A stretch of 64,000 nucleotides of DNA from positions 89,901 to 153,900 of the forward strand of contig NZ_JAMXXP010000004.1 in NCBI RefSeq assembly GCF_024129355.1, in the 5' to 3' direction. A model generated the notes under the pieces. It searched no databases. It was not told the origin of the DNA and saw only the letters and a program-made list of their open reading frames with translations. The stretch's first letter is position 1; each line of letters opens with the position of its first letter. This document shows, piece after piece, positions 9,004-19,087 of this stretch. The position numbers were made by a program, and so were the translations under genes. The DNA comes from Acinetobacter lwoffii. Lineage in GTDB: Bacteria; Pseudomonadota; Gammaproteobacteria; Pseudomonadales; Moraxellaceae.

Positions 9004-11010
9004 TTAGATCAATAAAGTACGGATATCTTTAAGCAGCTTGGTCAGCTTGTTGGTGAAACGAGCAGCATCTGCACCATTGATCACACGGTGATCGTAGGAC
9101 AATGAAAGCGGCAGCATCAAGCGTGGATCAAAGCCTTCACCATTCCAGACCGGTTGCATGGTTGCAGGTGAAATACCCAGAATTGCCACTTGCGGCCAGT
9201 TCACCAATGGCGTAAATGCCGTACCACCGATTGAACCCAAGCTAGTGATAGTGAAGTTCGCACCTTGCAGATCTTTCGGCGACAATTTCTTGTCACGCGC
9301 TTTTTGACCCAAGGTTCCTAGCTCAGTGGCAATCTGTTTAATTGACTTCTGATCTGGATGACGCAGCACAGGCACGGTCAAACCATCTGGCGTTGCGACC
9401 GCGATACCCATATGGATCTCGTTACGTAGCAAGACTGACTTACCATCATCGGCCAAGTGACCAGCAAACTCACGCTCTTCTTTTAACAAGTGCGCAACTG
9501 CTTTGATGATGAACGCCATAATGGTCAGGCTCAGGCCTTCTTTCTTGAAGTTGCCTTTCAGTTCATTACGCCATGCTTCCAGTTCCGTAATATCTGCTGC
9601 ATCAAACTGGGTCACTTGCGGAATGAAATTATTCAGCGACAATTGTGGAATAGATACTTGTTGCAAACGCGTCAAGGCTTTCTCTTCCACACCACCAAAA
9701 GCGCTAAAGTCTGGCAGTTTTGGCAGACCTGCGACTTGAGCAGCAGCGGCGACAGGAGCCGCCTGTGGCGTAGTAAGACGCGTTTTGACATACGCTTTCA
9801 GATCTTCTTTCATGACGCGCGCGTGTGGGCCAGATGCTTTGACGTCTGCCAGCACAACGCCCAGTTCACGTGCCAGTTTACGCACAGCAGGACCAGCATA
9901 GACTTTCGAGTTAGCGACATTCTGCTCTTTGGTCAGCTTATCGGCATTATCCGACGCCGCGACTGTTTGAGTAGAAGATGCAGCAGGTGCCGGTGCTGCT
10001 TTTGCAGCAGGCGCTTTCGGCGCTTCTGCTTTGGCTGCAACAGGTGCAGCAGCTGCTTGCGCTTCAGCTTCAATTGTCACCAGTGCAATGCCTTGAGAGA
10101 CATTTTGACCCAGTTCCACATGAATGGCTTTAATCACGCCGGCTGTAGTGCTTGGCACTTCAACAGTCGCTTTATCTGATTCCACCACGATGATGCTCTG
10201 GTCTTTTTCAACCGTATCACCGACCTGAACCAGAATTTCAGCCACAGCCGCCTTGTCTACACCTAGATCAGGCACCTTCACTTCAACATCACCTGCAGGT
10301 GCTGCTGGCGTTTGTGGCGCTTCAACTGCTTTCTCTTGGGTTGCCGCTTGAGCAACTGGTGCTTGAGGTGCTTCTGTCTGTACTTGTGCTGCCGAAACAG
10401 CCGTTTTCACTTTCAGAATGACCACACCTTCTTTAATGGTATCGCCTTCTTTAATCTCGATGGACTCTACCGTGCCTGAAACCGTACTTGGCACTTCAAC
10501 AGTCGCCTTGTCTGATTCCACCACTACGATACTTTGATTTACCTCGATTTCATCACCGACAGCGACCAGGATTTCCCCTACAGTAGCTTTTTCTACACCA
10601 ATATCGGGGATTTGTACATCAACCACCTGTGAGCTCGCTTGAGCCTCAGGAGCAGCAGAAGCTTTAGGCTGATGTGAAGCCAGTTCCTGCATGATTTCCT
10701 GATCCGGCAATGAAGTCGGAGTATTTTCTGAAGTTTTTTGTGAGGCATCTGCTTGCTGTGGCTCGACCACATCAGCGCTGCCGTCTTCAGCTTGTAGCTC
10801 AATCAGTACCGCGCCTTCAGCGACTTCATCACCCTGGCTGACCAGAATGCTTTTTACCACGCCTGCTGAAGTGCTAGGCACTTCAACAGAGGCTTTATCA
10901 GATTCAAGTAACACAATGCTGTCATCAATCGCGATCGTATCACCGACTTTGACCAGAATTTCGGCCACTGTTGCCTTATCTACACCAATATCAGGAGTCG
11001 TAATTTGCAT
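9004..11010 (-). CDS. aceF: Dihydrolipoyllysine acetyltransferase (pyruvate dehydrogenase E2)
   Basis: The 668-residue core subunit of the pyruvate dehydrogenase complex, transferring acetyl groups from E1 to CoA. Three lipoyl domains begin near residues 1, 131 and 246, each with the lipoylated lysine in ESDKA(S/T)VEVPS. They are joined by Ala/Pro/Gln-rich flexible linkers. A peripheral-subunit-binding domain follows (AGPAVRKLARELGV, near 365). The catalytic acetyltransferase domain ends with the active-site SYDHRVINGADAARF near residue 640. Three lipoyl domains are as in E. coli E2. It starts 2 bases after aceE on the same transcript. No E3 (lpd) gene is present nearby. Confidence 0.97.
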   Translation of the reverse strand: MQITTPDIGVDKATVAEILVKVGDTIAIDDSIVLLESDKASVEVPSTSAGVVKSILVSQGDEVAEGAVLIELQAEDGSADVVEPQQADASQKTSENTPTSLPDQEIMQELASHQPKASAAPEAQASSQVVDVQIPDIGVEKATVGEILVAVGDEIEVNQSIVVVESDKATVEVPSTVSGTVESIEIKEGDTIKEGVVILKVKTAVSAAQVQTEAPQAPVAQAATQEKAVEAPQTPAAPAGDVEVKVPDLGVDKAAVAEILVQVGDTVEKDQSIIVVESDKATVEVPSTTAGVIKAIHVELGQNVSQGIALVTIEAEAQAAAAPVAAKAEAPKAPAAKAAPAPAASSTQTVAASDNADKLTKEQNVANSKVYAGPAVRKLARELGVVLADVKASGPHARVMKEDLKAYVKTRLTTPQAAPVAAAAQVAGLPKLPDFSAFGGVEEKALTRLQQVSIPQLSLNNFIPQVTQFDAADITELEAWRNELKGNFKKEGLSLTIMAFIIKAVAHLLKEEREFAGHLADDGKSVLLRNEIHMGIAVATPDGLTVPVLRHPDQKSIKQIATELGTLGQKARDKKLSPKDLQGANFTITSLGSIGGTAFTPLVNWPQVAILGISPATMQPVWNGEGFDPRLMLPLSLSYDHRVINGADAARFTNKLTKLLKDIRTLLI

Positions 11011-11012
11011 GC

Positions 11013-13715
11013 TTAGTTCTCCTCTTTGTAGTCAGCAACAGCATGTACAGATGGGGTTTCTTGCGGTGCCCAAGCTACTGGACGATCTGTATCAAGCTCG
11101 AAAGTCGAAATCGCATCTTTTACCAGGCGCGCATCAACTTCACCTTCATCTGCCAGTTTTTTCAAAGTTGCCACCACAATATGGGCAGCATCAACACCAA
11201 AGTAACTACGCAAGTTGGCACGTGTATCTGAACGACCATAACCGTCAGTACCCAGCGCTACGAATGGACGACCATCTGGAAGATAAGCACGGATCTGTTC
11301 GCTATAAGCACGCATATGATCGGTTGCAGACACCACAATACCTTCAGTACCGCGGAGCTGTTTCGATACCCATGCTTCTTTCACGTCTTCAGCCAGCGGA
11401 TGCAAGCGGTTGTATTCTTCACATGCCATGCCGTCACGTGCCAGTTCATTGAAGCTGGTTACGCTGTAGACATTTGAATGAATTTGATATTCCTCACGAA
11501 GAATCTTCGCCGCCTTGATCACTTCACGCAGAATCACACCTGAACCCAGTAACTGAACGGTGGCTTTCTCGTCTTCTTCAAGCAAGTACATACCACGCTT
11601 GATGCCTTCTTCAACACCTTTTGGCATTTCCGGATGCTCGTAGTTTTCGTTCATCACGGTCAGGTAGTAGAACACACGTTCCTGATTGACATACATACGC
11701 TGTAAACCGTCATGCACGATCACTGCCAGCTCATAACCGAAACATGGGTCATAAGAGACACAGTTTGGAATGGTATTGGCCAGAATATGAGAGTGACCAT
11801 CCTGATGCTGCAAGCCTTCGCCGTTCAGTGTCGTACGACCCGCAGTTGCACCGAGCAAGAAACCTTGTGCCTGTGCATCACCGGCTGCCCAGGCAATATC
11901 ACCGATACGCTGGAAACCGAACATCGAGTAATACATGTACATCGGGATCATTGGCAGGTTATTGGTTGAATAACTGGTCGCCAACGCTGCCCATGCACTC
12001 ATTGCACCGGCTTCGTTAATCCCTTCTTGCAACATATGACCGTCTTTGGCTTCACGGTAATGCATCAGCTGTTCTTGGTCTTCAGGGGTATATTTCTGAC
12101 CATGTGCAGCATAAATACCCAGCTGACGGAACATGCCTTCCAGACCGAAAGTACGTGCTTCATCAGGCACGATCGGCACCACACGGTCTTTAATCGCTTT
12201 CTCTTTAAGCAGTGCAGAGATTAAACGTACCATGACCATGGTGGTAGATTGCTCTTTGCCATTTGAACCGGCCAGGACCGCATCAAAGACTGAAAGGCCA
12301 GGAATCGCCAGTTGCTCGCTTTCCTTACGACGTGCAGGCAGGTAGCCACCTAGCGCCTCACGACGCGCCTTCATATATTTCAATTCAGGGGAATTTTCGC
12401 TTGGACGGTAGAACGGTACTTCTTCAAGCTGTTCATCAGTGAAAGGAAGATTGAAACGGTCACGCACATATTTCAAGGAATTGATTTGCATCTTCTTGAT
12501 TTGGTGAGTTTTGTTGACTGCTTCGATTTCTTCCGACAAACCATAACCTTTCACTGTTTTTGCCAGAATCACGGTCGGCTGACCTTTGGCCGTACAAGCT
12601 TCGGCATAAGCAGCAAAGACTTTGTACGGGTCATGGCCACCGCGGTTCAGATTATCAATATCTTCGTCGCTTAAGTCTTTAACCAACTCAGCTGCTTCTG
12701 GATATTTGCCGAAGAACTTTTCACGCGCGTAAGCACCACCTTTTACCTGGTAACGCTGGAAATCGCCATCAACTGCCTCTTCCATCACTGCTTTCAGTGC
12801 ACCGGATTTATCTTTATCCAGTAGTGGATCCCAATGACGGCCCCACACAACTTTAATCACACGCCAGCCTGCGCCGCGGAATAATGACTCAAGTTCCTGA
12901 ATGATCTTGCCATTACCACGTACCGGACCATCCAGACGTTGCAAGTTACAGTTTACTACCCAAATCAGGTTGTCGAGCTTTTCGCGACCTGCCAGAGAAA
13001 TTGCACCCAGGCTTTCCGGCTCATCCATCTCGCCATCACCCAAATACGCCCAAACCTTACGATCTTCTTCTTTGATCAGGCCACGGTTCATCAGGTACTT
13101 TTGAATATGTGCCTGATAAATCGACATGATTGGGCCAAGACCCATCGATACGGTTGGGAACTGCCAGTAGTCCGGCATCAAATAAGGATGCGGATAAGAT
13201 GGCAAACCTTTACCACCCACTTCACGACGGAAATTATTCAGATGCTCTTCTGTCAAGCGGCCTTCTAAAAATGAACGCGCGTAAATACCCGGTGCACAGT
13301 GACCTTGATAATAGATCATGTCGCCGCCGAAGCTGTCGCTGTTGGCACGGAAGAAGTGGTTAAAGCCCACATCATAAAGGGTTGCGGAAGAAGCAAAACT
13401 CGCTAGGTGACCACCGAGATCGTCACCGGTTTTATTCGCGCGTAATACCATTGCCAAGGCATTCCAGCGGATCAGCGCGCGAATACGGCGCTCCATGTCC
13501 TGGTCGCCTGGCATTGCAGGCTGTTCTTCAACAGAAATCGTATTTAAGTAGGGAGTATTTAAACGCTGAATAGGAACATGCTTTGCAATTGCGCGTTGAT
13601 AAAGTTTTTCTAACAAAAATGCTGCACGCTCAGTGCCCATGTGCTGCAAAACAGAGTCAAATGCATCTTGCCATTCTTGGGTTTCTTGCGCGTCTGTATC
13701 GCCATAAAACGCCAT
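11013..13715 (-). CDS. aceE: Pyruvate dehydrogenase E1 component (homodimeric type)
   Basis: A 900-residue thiamine-diphosphate enzyme that decarboxylates pyruvate and acetylates the E2 lipoyl groups. The TPP/Mg2+ motif starts at GDGEMDEPES (near 225). Other landmarks are GHCAPGIYARSFLEGRL (near 135) and the C-terminal region GTDGYGRSDTRANLR (near 820). Length and architecture match the single-chain E1 of gamma-proteobacteria. It is the first gene of aceEF. Upstream on the minus strand a TTGACT box (13865-13870) is followed about 17 bp later by GTAATTAT, a plausible promoter. No pdhR regulator is adjacent. Confidence 0.97.
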   Translation of the reverse strand: MAFYGDTDAQETQEWQDAFDSVLQHMGTERAAFLLEKLYQRAIAKHVPIQRLNTPYLNTISVEEQPAMPGDQDMERRIRALIRWNALAMVLRANKTGDDLGGHLASFASSATLYDVGFNHFFRANSDSFGGDMIYYQGHCAPGIYARSFLEGRLTEEHLNNFRREVGGKGLPSYPHPYLMPDYWQFPTVSMGLGPIMSIYQAHIQKYLMNRGLIKEEDRKVWAYLGDGEMDEPESLGAISLAGREKLDNLIWVVNCNLQRLDGPVRGNGKIIQELESLFRGAGWRVIKVVWGRHWDPLLDKDKSGALKAVMEEAVDGDFQRYQVKGGAYAREKFFGKYPEAAELVKDLSDEDIDNLNRGGHDPYKVFAAYAEACTAKGQPTVILAKTVKGYGLSEEIEAVNKTHQIKKMQINSLKYVRDRFNLPFTDEQLEEVPFYRPSENSPELKYMKARREALGGYLPARRKESEQLAIPGLSVFDAVLAGSNGKEQSTTMVMVRLISALLKEKAIKDRVVPIVPDEARTFGLEGMFRQLGIYAAHGQKYTPEDQEQLMHYREAKDGHMLQEGINEAGAMSAWAALATSYSTNNLPMIPMYMYYSMFGFQRIGDIAWAAGDAQAQGFLLGATAGRTTLNGEGLQHQDGHSHILANTIPNCVSYDPCFGYELAVIVHDGLQRMYVNQERVFYYLTVMNENYEHPEMPKGVEEGIKRGMYLLEEDEKATVQLLGSGVILREVIKAAKILREEYQIHSNVYSVTSFNELARDGMACEEYNRLHPLAEDVKEAWVSKQLRGTEGIVVSATDHMRAYSEQIRAYLPDGRPFVALGTDGYGRSDTRANLRSYFGVDAAHIVVATLKKLADEGEVDARLVKDAISTFELDTDRPVAWAPQETPSVHAVADYKEEN

Positions 13716-14042
13716 AATCTACAGTTCCTAAAAGCCTAATCTAATGTCTTATATGTACCATATTTAAGACCTCTGCAGGTATGGCCTTAGCTGAATGCGA
13801 TTTAGCAGTACTATTTAGGAACTAAATGATGGGTGACGTATAATTACACTACATAACAAAAAATAGTCAATAAAGGCGATTTATTATACAATCATTATAA
13901 TAGTTGGTGATAATATGAGACTTAAAAGTGATAAAACAAAAAGCCCTTCAAGTTGACTTGAAGAGCCTGCAGTTTAAACGCTTTAAAATGCTTATTGGAG
14001 GTTTTTATGTATAGAGATGCTTCTTGTTATTCAGGTCTATAC
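13716..14042. other. Intergenic region between the M23 peptidase gene and aceE
   Basis: This 327-base AT-rich region holds the presumed aceE leader and promoter (TTGACT at 13865-13870 on the minus strand), two TATAAT-like stretches near 13880-13900, and the terminator of the M23 gene. No convincing gene was found. Confidence 0.6.
13936..13968 (-). terminator. Terminator after the M23 peptidase gene
   Basis: On the minus strand CTTCAAGT-ca-ACTTGAAG is followed by GGCTTTTTG. It lies about 75 bases past the stop codon at 14043. Confidence 0.7.
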
Positions 14043-14726
14043 TTAAGGTAACATGGCCAAATAAGTAGATGGGTTTTTACGTTGACCGTCTTTTACTACT
14101 TCATAATGTAAGTGTGGACCGGTACAGCGACCAGTACAGCCAACGTTGGCAATATGATCACCTGCTTGCACCTGCTCTCCCACACGTGCAATAAGACGTG
14201 AAGCATGGGCATAGCGCGTTAAATAGCCATTGCCATGATTGATTTCAACGTATTGACCATAACCTGTGCCCCAACCTGATTTGGTCACAATTCCTGGACC
14301 TGTTGCATAGATTGGTGTACCACTTGGCGCTGCAAGATCAAGGCCTGAATGATTTTCAGCACGGCCACTCATGGTACGGCCACCGTAATTTGAACTTACG
14401 CGAGAATTAGGTAAAGGATGAGAAATTAGCCAAGAATAAGCACTGTTTGCTGCCGCTTTATTGGATGAAGTATTGGCATACTTCTGAGCAAGCGTTCGAT
14501 TGTTCAGTTCAACTGGTTTCTCACGAAGTTGAACATTCAATTTAGTCTGTGCTGGAATATCGATATCATCTGGATGAGTATATGCACCCTGTGCCAGAGT
14601 ACGCGTCAATTGCTCGATACGATCTGTTGAACCATTTTCTTGATTTAGATTGACTAAATCTGCGAACGCAACCGAAGCCGCTGAAACTGATAAAGAAAAT
14701 GCCAACAAAATACGTCGCATATGCAT
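14043..14726 (-). CDS. Exported M23-family metallopeptidase
   Basis: A 227-residue periplasmic protein with a signal peptide (residues 1-22, RRILLAFSLSVSAASVAFA). Its C-terminal LytM/M23 domain starts near residue 105. The zinc and catalytic residues are present: HSGLDLA, YAHAS and HLHYEV. An intact HxH motif suggests an active peptidoglycan endopeptidase rather than an EnvC-type activator. No LysM domain or coiled coil is obvious. The start follows a GAGAGG ribosome site. It is divergent from dciA and near lpxC, an arrangement I recall from related gamma-proteobacteria. Substrate cross-link preference cannot be read from sequence. Confidence 0.88.
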   Translation of the reverse strand: MHMRRILLAFSLSVSAASVAFADLVNLNQENGSTDRIEQLTRTLAQGAYTHPDDIDIPAQTKLNVQLREKPVELNNRTLAQKYANTSSNKAAANSAYSWLISHPLPNSRVSSNYGGRTMSGRAENHSGLDLAAPSGTPIYATGPGIVTKSGWGTGYGQYVEINHGNGYLTRYAHASRLIARVGEQVQAGDHIANVGCTGRCTGPHLHYEVVKDGQRKNPSTYLAMLP

Positions 14727-14833
14727 AAAAAACCTCTCTAAACTGCTTTAATCGAGTTCCTTGAAGATCTCTATCCTTGATATCCACTAAAAGAAGCGCA
14801 TAAGATTAAGACATAAATATGTAGGAATCATGT

Positions 14834-15274
14834 ATGTCGGAACCTGTCAACGTTTTTCAACAAACAAGAAAACAGATAAAAACAGGAAACTTTTCGTTTC
14901 TCTCATCACAAGTCGCTGCCTGGCAGAAACTTACGAAACTCGTACAACCGCTATTGCCCCAACCGGAACGCTGGCAAGTTGTCTGCTATCAAAATGGTGT
15001 GTTAACGATTACCGGTGAAAACCAGGCCATGATCAGTCAATTGGCCTATCTTCAAAAGCAATACATTTCACAACTCTCTCAAATAAATGAATTAACAGAT
15101 CTCACTAAACTTCAAGTTTGCTTGCGGAATCCTTCGCAAACATCACCTGTTTCAGCAACACCTGAAAGAGCCTTAAATGCAGAAACACAGGAATTACTTC
15201 GTAGTGCTGCTGACTTTATAAGCGACCCTAAGCTTAGCCAAGCTTTACTACGTTTGGCAAGCAATAAAAAGTAA
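14834..15274 (+). CDS. dciA: DciA-family (DUF721) replicative helicase loader
   Basis: A 146-residue protein with a DUF721 domain: an N-terminal helix, then WQVVCYQNGVLTITGENQAMISQLAYLQKQ (about residues 50-78), the KH-like segment typical of DciA. DciA proteins help load DnaB in bacteria lacking DnaC. A polar C-terminal tail with predicted helices follows (RALNAETQELLRSAADF). The location next to lpxC and an M23 peptidase matches the usual gamma-proteobacterial context. Similarity is judged by pattern, so the assignment is good but not certain. Confidence 0.8.
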   Translation: MSEPVNVFQQTRKQIKTGNFSFLSSQVAAWQKLTKLVQPLLPQPERWQVVCYQNGVLTITGENQAMISQLAYLQKQYISQLSQINELTDLTKLQVCLRNPSQTSPVSATPERALNAETQELLRSAADFISDPKLSQALLRLASNKK

Positions 15275-15373
15275 CATAGCAATCAAATGTAATAAATTAA
15301 AAAGCAAACATTATGTGATGTGTATCACAGTATTAAAGCAATAACAAAAACATAAAGACACAAACACAATGAC

Positions 15374-16276
15374 TTATGTCACATTCACATACATGATTGG
15401 ACAATTGGCTTCGTCATCAAATGTTACAATTTCATAGCAGCTTGGATCACTTCTCACATTGCGTAAAAGTTGATTATTCAAGGCATGTCCAGATTTATAA
15501 CCATCAAATTTGGCAATAATCTGATGCCCGAGCAGGTATAAATCACCCACGGCATCCAGAATTTTATGACGTACAAATTCGTCCGAGAAACGTAAACCTT
15601 CTTCATTAACGACCCCGGTTTCATCTACACCAATGGCATTTTCCAGGCTGGCACCCAGCGCCAGATTATTGGCTTTGAGATAATCCAGATCTTTCATAAA
15701 CCCAAAGGTACGCGCTTCACTGACTTCATAAACGAAGGTTTCAGTAGAAAAATCGATACTGGCGGACTGATGTTCTTTTTTAAAGGCAGGATGATCAAAA
15801 TCGATGGTGAAATTCAGCTGAAAGCCCTCATGTGGGCTAAAAATGGCACGTTTGTCATCAATGAGTGCTTCAACCGGTTTAATAATCTTGACGAATTTTT
15901 TAGCGGCATCCAGCTCTTGCAAACCGCCCTGCATGAGCAGGTAAATAAACGGACCTGCACTGCCATCCATAATCGGGACTTCAGAGGCCGACACTTCAAT
16001 AATCAGGTTATCAATGCCTAGACCAGCAATCGCACTCATGACATGTTCAATGGTGCCTACTTTGGCATTTTCCTGAACCAGGTTCGAGCACATGAAGGCT
16101 TCTTGAATCAGCATGGCATCGGCAGGAATGTCGACTGGCGGATTCAGGTCAATACGACGAAACACAATTCCCCCATCGGCATGGTGCGGCACAAAGTTAA
16201 TCATGACTTTTTGCCCACTGTGAAGACCGATTCCGCTCGCTTTCACGACACGTTTCAGGGTACGTTGTTTCAACAT
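15374..16276 (-). CDS. lpxC: UDP-3-O-acyl-N-acetylglucosamine deacetylase
   Basis: A 300-residue zinc deacetylase, the first committed step of lipid A synthesis. Landmarks are [17 protein letters not shown] at the N-terminus, the zinc-binding TIEHVMSA (near residue 78), HKILDAVGD (near 237) with the second His and the Asp ligand, and the catalytic His in [10 protein letters not shown] (near 264). Length matches the family. It is the last gene of the division/wall cluster, separated from ftsZ by 126 bases containing the ftsZ terminator, so it probably has its own promoter. Confidence 0.97.
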   Translation of the reverse strand: MLKQRTLKRVVKASGIGLHSGQKVMINFVPHHADGGIVFRRIDLNPPVDIPADAMLIQEAFMCSNLVQENAKVGTIEHVMSAIAGLGIDNLIIEVSASEVPIMDGSAGPFIYLLMQGGLQELDAAKKFVKIIKPVEALIDDKRAIFSPHEGFQLNFTIDFDHPAFKKEHQSASIDFSTETFVYEVSEARTFGFMKDLDYLKANNLALGASLENAIGVDETGVVNEEGLRFSDEFVRHKILDAVGDLYLLGHQIIAKFDGYKSGHALNNQLLRNVRSDPSCYEIVTFDDEANCPIMYVNVT

Positions 16277-16342
16277 GCTTTTATCATCTGTTCATCTATA
16301 AAACCGCTATACGTTAGCATATTTGGCTATTGATAAAAAACA

Positions 16343-16371
16343 AAAAGGTGGCTTAAAAGCCACCTTTCCTG
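16343..16371 (-). terminator. Terminator after ftsZ
   Basis: On the minus strand AAAGGTGGC-ttttaa-GCCACCTTT is followed by TTGTTTTTT, between ftsZ and lpxC. Confidence 0.8.
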
Positions 16372-16402
16372 TCTAATCTAGCTAAACACATGATGTTACA
16401 TG

Positions 16403-17596
16403 TTATTTACGCTGTTGATTCTTAAGATAATCCTGAATGCTCATTGGCGTTGGGCACGGGCTAGAAACTGAAGCCGCCGCTGGATTCGCTGCTGCACCTG
16501 TTTCATGCTGCTGACGCTGAATTGCCGGTACATCATCATCTTCCACCACAGCCTGTGCAGCTGCTGCTGGACGAGTTGCCTGTACATTAGTACGTTTGGT
16601 CGGTTCAACTGAATCCGCTGCATGACGGGTGAGACCTGTTGCAATCACAGTCACGCTGATTTCATCACGCGCATCCGGATCAAAAACGGTACCGTAGAAC
16701 ACTTGACCCTCATCTAAATCGACAATCTGGTTCACGACATCAGTAATTTCTTCAATTTCACCGAAAGTCACGTCATCGCCACCAGTCACGTTGATCAGAA
16801 TGCCTTTGGCATTCATGATAGTCACGTTGTCGAGTAATGGACTACGGATTGCCTGCTCAGCAGCCTGACGTGCACGGTTCTCACCACGACCCAGACCGAC
16901 ACCCATCATGGCATAACCACGAGTGCTCATGGCTGTTTTTAAGTCAGCAAAGTCAAGGTTGATATGGCCAGGACGGACTACCAAATCAAAAATACTGCGT
17001 ACTGCATTCAACAATACATCATCCGCTTTTTTATAGGCATCTTTCATTGAAATATCACGGAAGACTTTCAATAGACGCTGGTTTGGAATGATGATTAATG
17101 AGTCTACATGCTGCTCTAGCGCTTCAATCCCTTTTTCAGCAGACTGTAGACGGCGTTTGCCTTCAAAGTTAAATGGCGTGGTCACGACACCAACGGTCAG
17201 AATACCCATTTCTTTCGCAATTTCAGCAACCACTGGCGCTGCACCGGTACCGGTACCACCGCCCATACCCGCAGTTACAAAGACCATATCGGTCCCTTCA
17301 AGCTGTTGGCGAATCAGTTCACGGCTTTCTTCTGCTGCGGTCTGGCCGACTTGCGGATTTGCACCTGCACCCAGACCACGGGTACTTTGCTCGCCCAGCT
17401 GAATTTTAAATTCGGCTTCCATACGATCCAATGCCTGTTTGTCCGTATTGGCACAAACAAATTTTACGCCCTGGATATCGGACTGCAACATATGTTGTAC
17501 CGCATTACCACCCGCACCACCTACACCAAATACAGTGAAACGGGCTTGACCATTGCTATCGCTATGATCGTCTTCGAAAAATTCAAATGAGGCCAT
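16403..17596 (-). CDS. ftsZ: Cell division protein FtsZ
   Basis: A 397-residue tubulin-like GTPase forming the Z ring. The GTP-binding motifs are GVGGAGGNAV (near 23), the tubulin signature GGGTGTGAAPV (near 112) and the T7-loop region NLDFADLKTAM (near 210). A variable acidic/Gln-rich linker (about 330-375) leads to a conserved tail ending SIQDYLKNQQRK, which is shorter in its basic tail than E. coli but has the expected partner-binding core. A 159-base gap to ftsA suggests an additional promoter. Confidence 0.98.
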   Translation of the reverse strand: MASFEFFEDDHSDSNGQARFTVFGVGGAGGNAVQHMLQSDIQGVKFVCANTDKQALDRMEAEFKIQLGEQSTRGLGAGANPQVGQTAAEESRELIRQQLEGTDMVFVTAGMGGGTGTGAAPVVAEIAKEMGILTVGVVTTPFNFEGKRRLQSAEKGIEALEQHVDSLIIIPNQRLLKVFRDISMKDAYKKADDVLLNAVRSIFDLVVRPGHINLDFADLKTAMSTRGYAMMGVGLGRGENRARQAAEQAIRSPLLDNVTIMNAKGILINVTGGDDVTFGEIEEITDVVNQIVDLDEGQVFYGTVFDPDARDEISVTVIATGLTRHAADSVEPTKRTNVQATRPAAAAQAVVEDDDVPAIQRQQHETGAAANPAAASVSSPCPTPMSIQDYLKNQQRK

Positions 17597-17755
17597 GACC
17601 TATAATATTCCTAATTCATAATTGGCAGTCACTAAGCCCGTATACTGCCTTAATCTTAATAAAATTGTTTTTAAGAATGCTGCTCATGCGTTCACTTGTC
17701 AAGTACAAGCCCGATTAACTACATCTTCCCAACAATATTCACAATAAAAATCGAC

Positions 17756-19018
17756 TTAAAAGATTGATTTCAGGGTGTCATTAAAGCCAAACAAGGCTCT
17801 TTTGACCCGCTTAGCCAATGACAACCGCTCTACATCATCCTGTTCCACAATCGTGTCCTGGGTATCACTCTGACTAAACATCAGCAAGCCAGCCACCGTA
17901 CTATATTGCGAGCGACGTAAAGCAGCCTGATGTTGTTCGTCTGCATACACCTGAGTCGGCGGATTACCTAAATGCGCCGAGACCCCCATGGTACGGCGAA
18001 CAAAACTCACCATCCCTTCGATATGACTGGCATCACCGGTCAATACCACACCATGATACAAGCCCTGGATGGCACCATTTTTCACCAGCTCATCACGTAC
18101 CAGACCCAGAATTTCTTCATAACGAGCCATAATAATTTCAGTCAGTTCAATCCGGCTGATGGTTTGTGGCCCATCAATCCCCTGGAACTGAATCATATGG
18201 TCAGGCTTGACCACTTTCAGGTCGACACAGCCATACAATAATTTCAGACGTTCAGCTTCTTCGGTCGTGGTTTGCAATACTGCTGCAATATCACGGGTCA
18301 CATGTTCACCGCCACGTTGGAAGGTATGGGTTAAGGCCAAACGACCATCCACATACACTGCAACATTGGTCGTGCCGGCACCGATATCTACTAAGCATAC
18401 GCCATATTCTTTTTCGTCTTTCAGCAGGCTGGCTTCAGCAGTAGCCAAGCTCGACACCACCATTTTTTCTACACCAATATTGGCACCTTTCAGGGCGCGA
18501 TCAATATTCTGCATGGTACTGATCGGCAGCATCATCAAATGATAGTGTCCGGTCATGCTATGTGCCGACATCCGAATCGGGTTTAACACCCATTCCGGTG
18601 AGTCGTCCAGCTCAAAACCCAGAGGCACAGCACTGACCAGATAATGATCTGAAGTCAAATGACTAGCTTTAGCCAATTCCAGTGCACGCACCACTTCACT
18701 GGTGGTAATCGCATGCTCGCTATTGTCGATCGAGGTGCGACCTGAAGCATAAAAGCTTTTTAATTCGGCACTTGGAATAGAGACCCAGGCAGAATGTACA
18801 CGACATTCCGCCATATCTTCTGCTTCTTGAACGGCATTTTTAATTGCAGTAATAACTTTATCGAGACTGACAATTTTCCCTTTACTCATGCCTCGGTTAC
18901 GAGCGGTGGCCATACCAATCACTTGGATATTGTCTGGCGCGTGTACCTTGCCAATCAAAACTGAAACTTTGTGTGTCCCAATGTCAATCGCCACAACCGA
19001 GGGAACAGCTTCACTCAT
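17756..19018 (-). CDS. ftsA: Cell division protein FtsA
   Basis: A 420-residue actin-like protein that tethers FtsZ to the membrane. It has phosphate-1 DIGTHKVSVLIG (near 10), a phosphate-2 region LVDIGAGTTNVAVY (near 205), an adenosine region VVLTGDASHIEGM (near 330) and a C-terminal amphipathic helix (KRVKRALFGFNDTLKSIF) that serves as the membrane anchor. Length is typical. It sits between ftsQ and ftsZ on the same strand. Confidence 0.97.
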   Translation of the reverse strand: MSEAVPSVVAIDIGTHKVSVLIGKVHAPDNIQVIGMATARNRGMSKGKIVSLDKVITAIKNAVQEAEDMAECRVHSAWVSIPSAELKSFYASGRTSIDNSEHAITTSEVVRALELAKASHLTSDHYLVSAVPLGFELDDSPEWVLNPIRMSAHSMTGHYHLMMLPISTMQNIDRALKGANIGVEKMVVSSLATAEASLLKDEKEYGVCLVDIGAGTTNVAVYVDGRLALTHTFQRGGEHVTRDIAAVLQTTTEEAERLKLLYGCVDLKVVKPDHMIQFQGIDGPQTISRIELTEIIMARYEEILGLVRDELVKNGAIQGLYHGVVLTGDASHIEGMVSFVRRTMGVSAHLGNPPTQVYADEQHQAALRRSQYSTVAGLLMFSQSDTQDTIVEQDDVERLSLAKRVKRALFGFNDTLKSIF

Positions 19019-19087
19019 TATTCACTACTACCATTACATGTTTGTTAGATTTATGGCTTGAATGCCTCTATTTTTTAAAGCCGATCA

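Noticed and set aside
9490..10179. Long plus-strand frame antisense to aceF
   Set aside because: It is the shadow of the Ala/Pro/Gln-rich linkers and repeated lipoyl domains of aceF; its Cys/Arg/Phe-rich product has no start signal and no family resemblance.
14007..14051. Short plus-strand frame of 14 codons behind a good GGAGG site, overlapping the M23 gene end
   Set aside because: It runs into the stop region of a real gene on the other strand, there is no promoter or terminator for it, and a single ribosome-site match in an AT-rich spacer is expected by chance.
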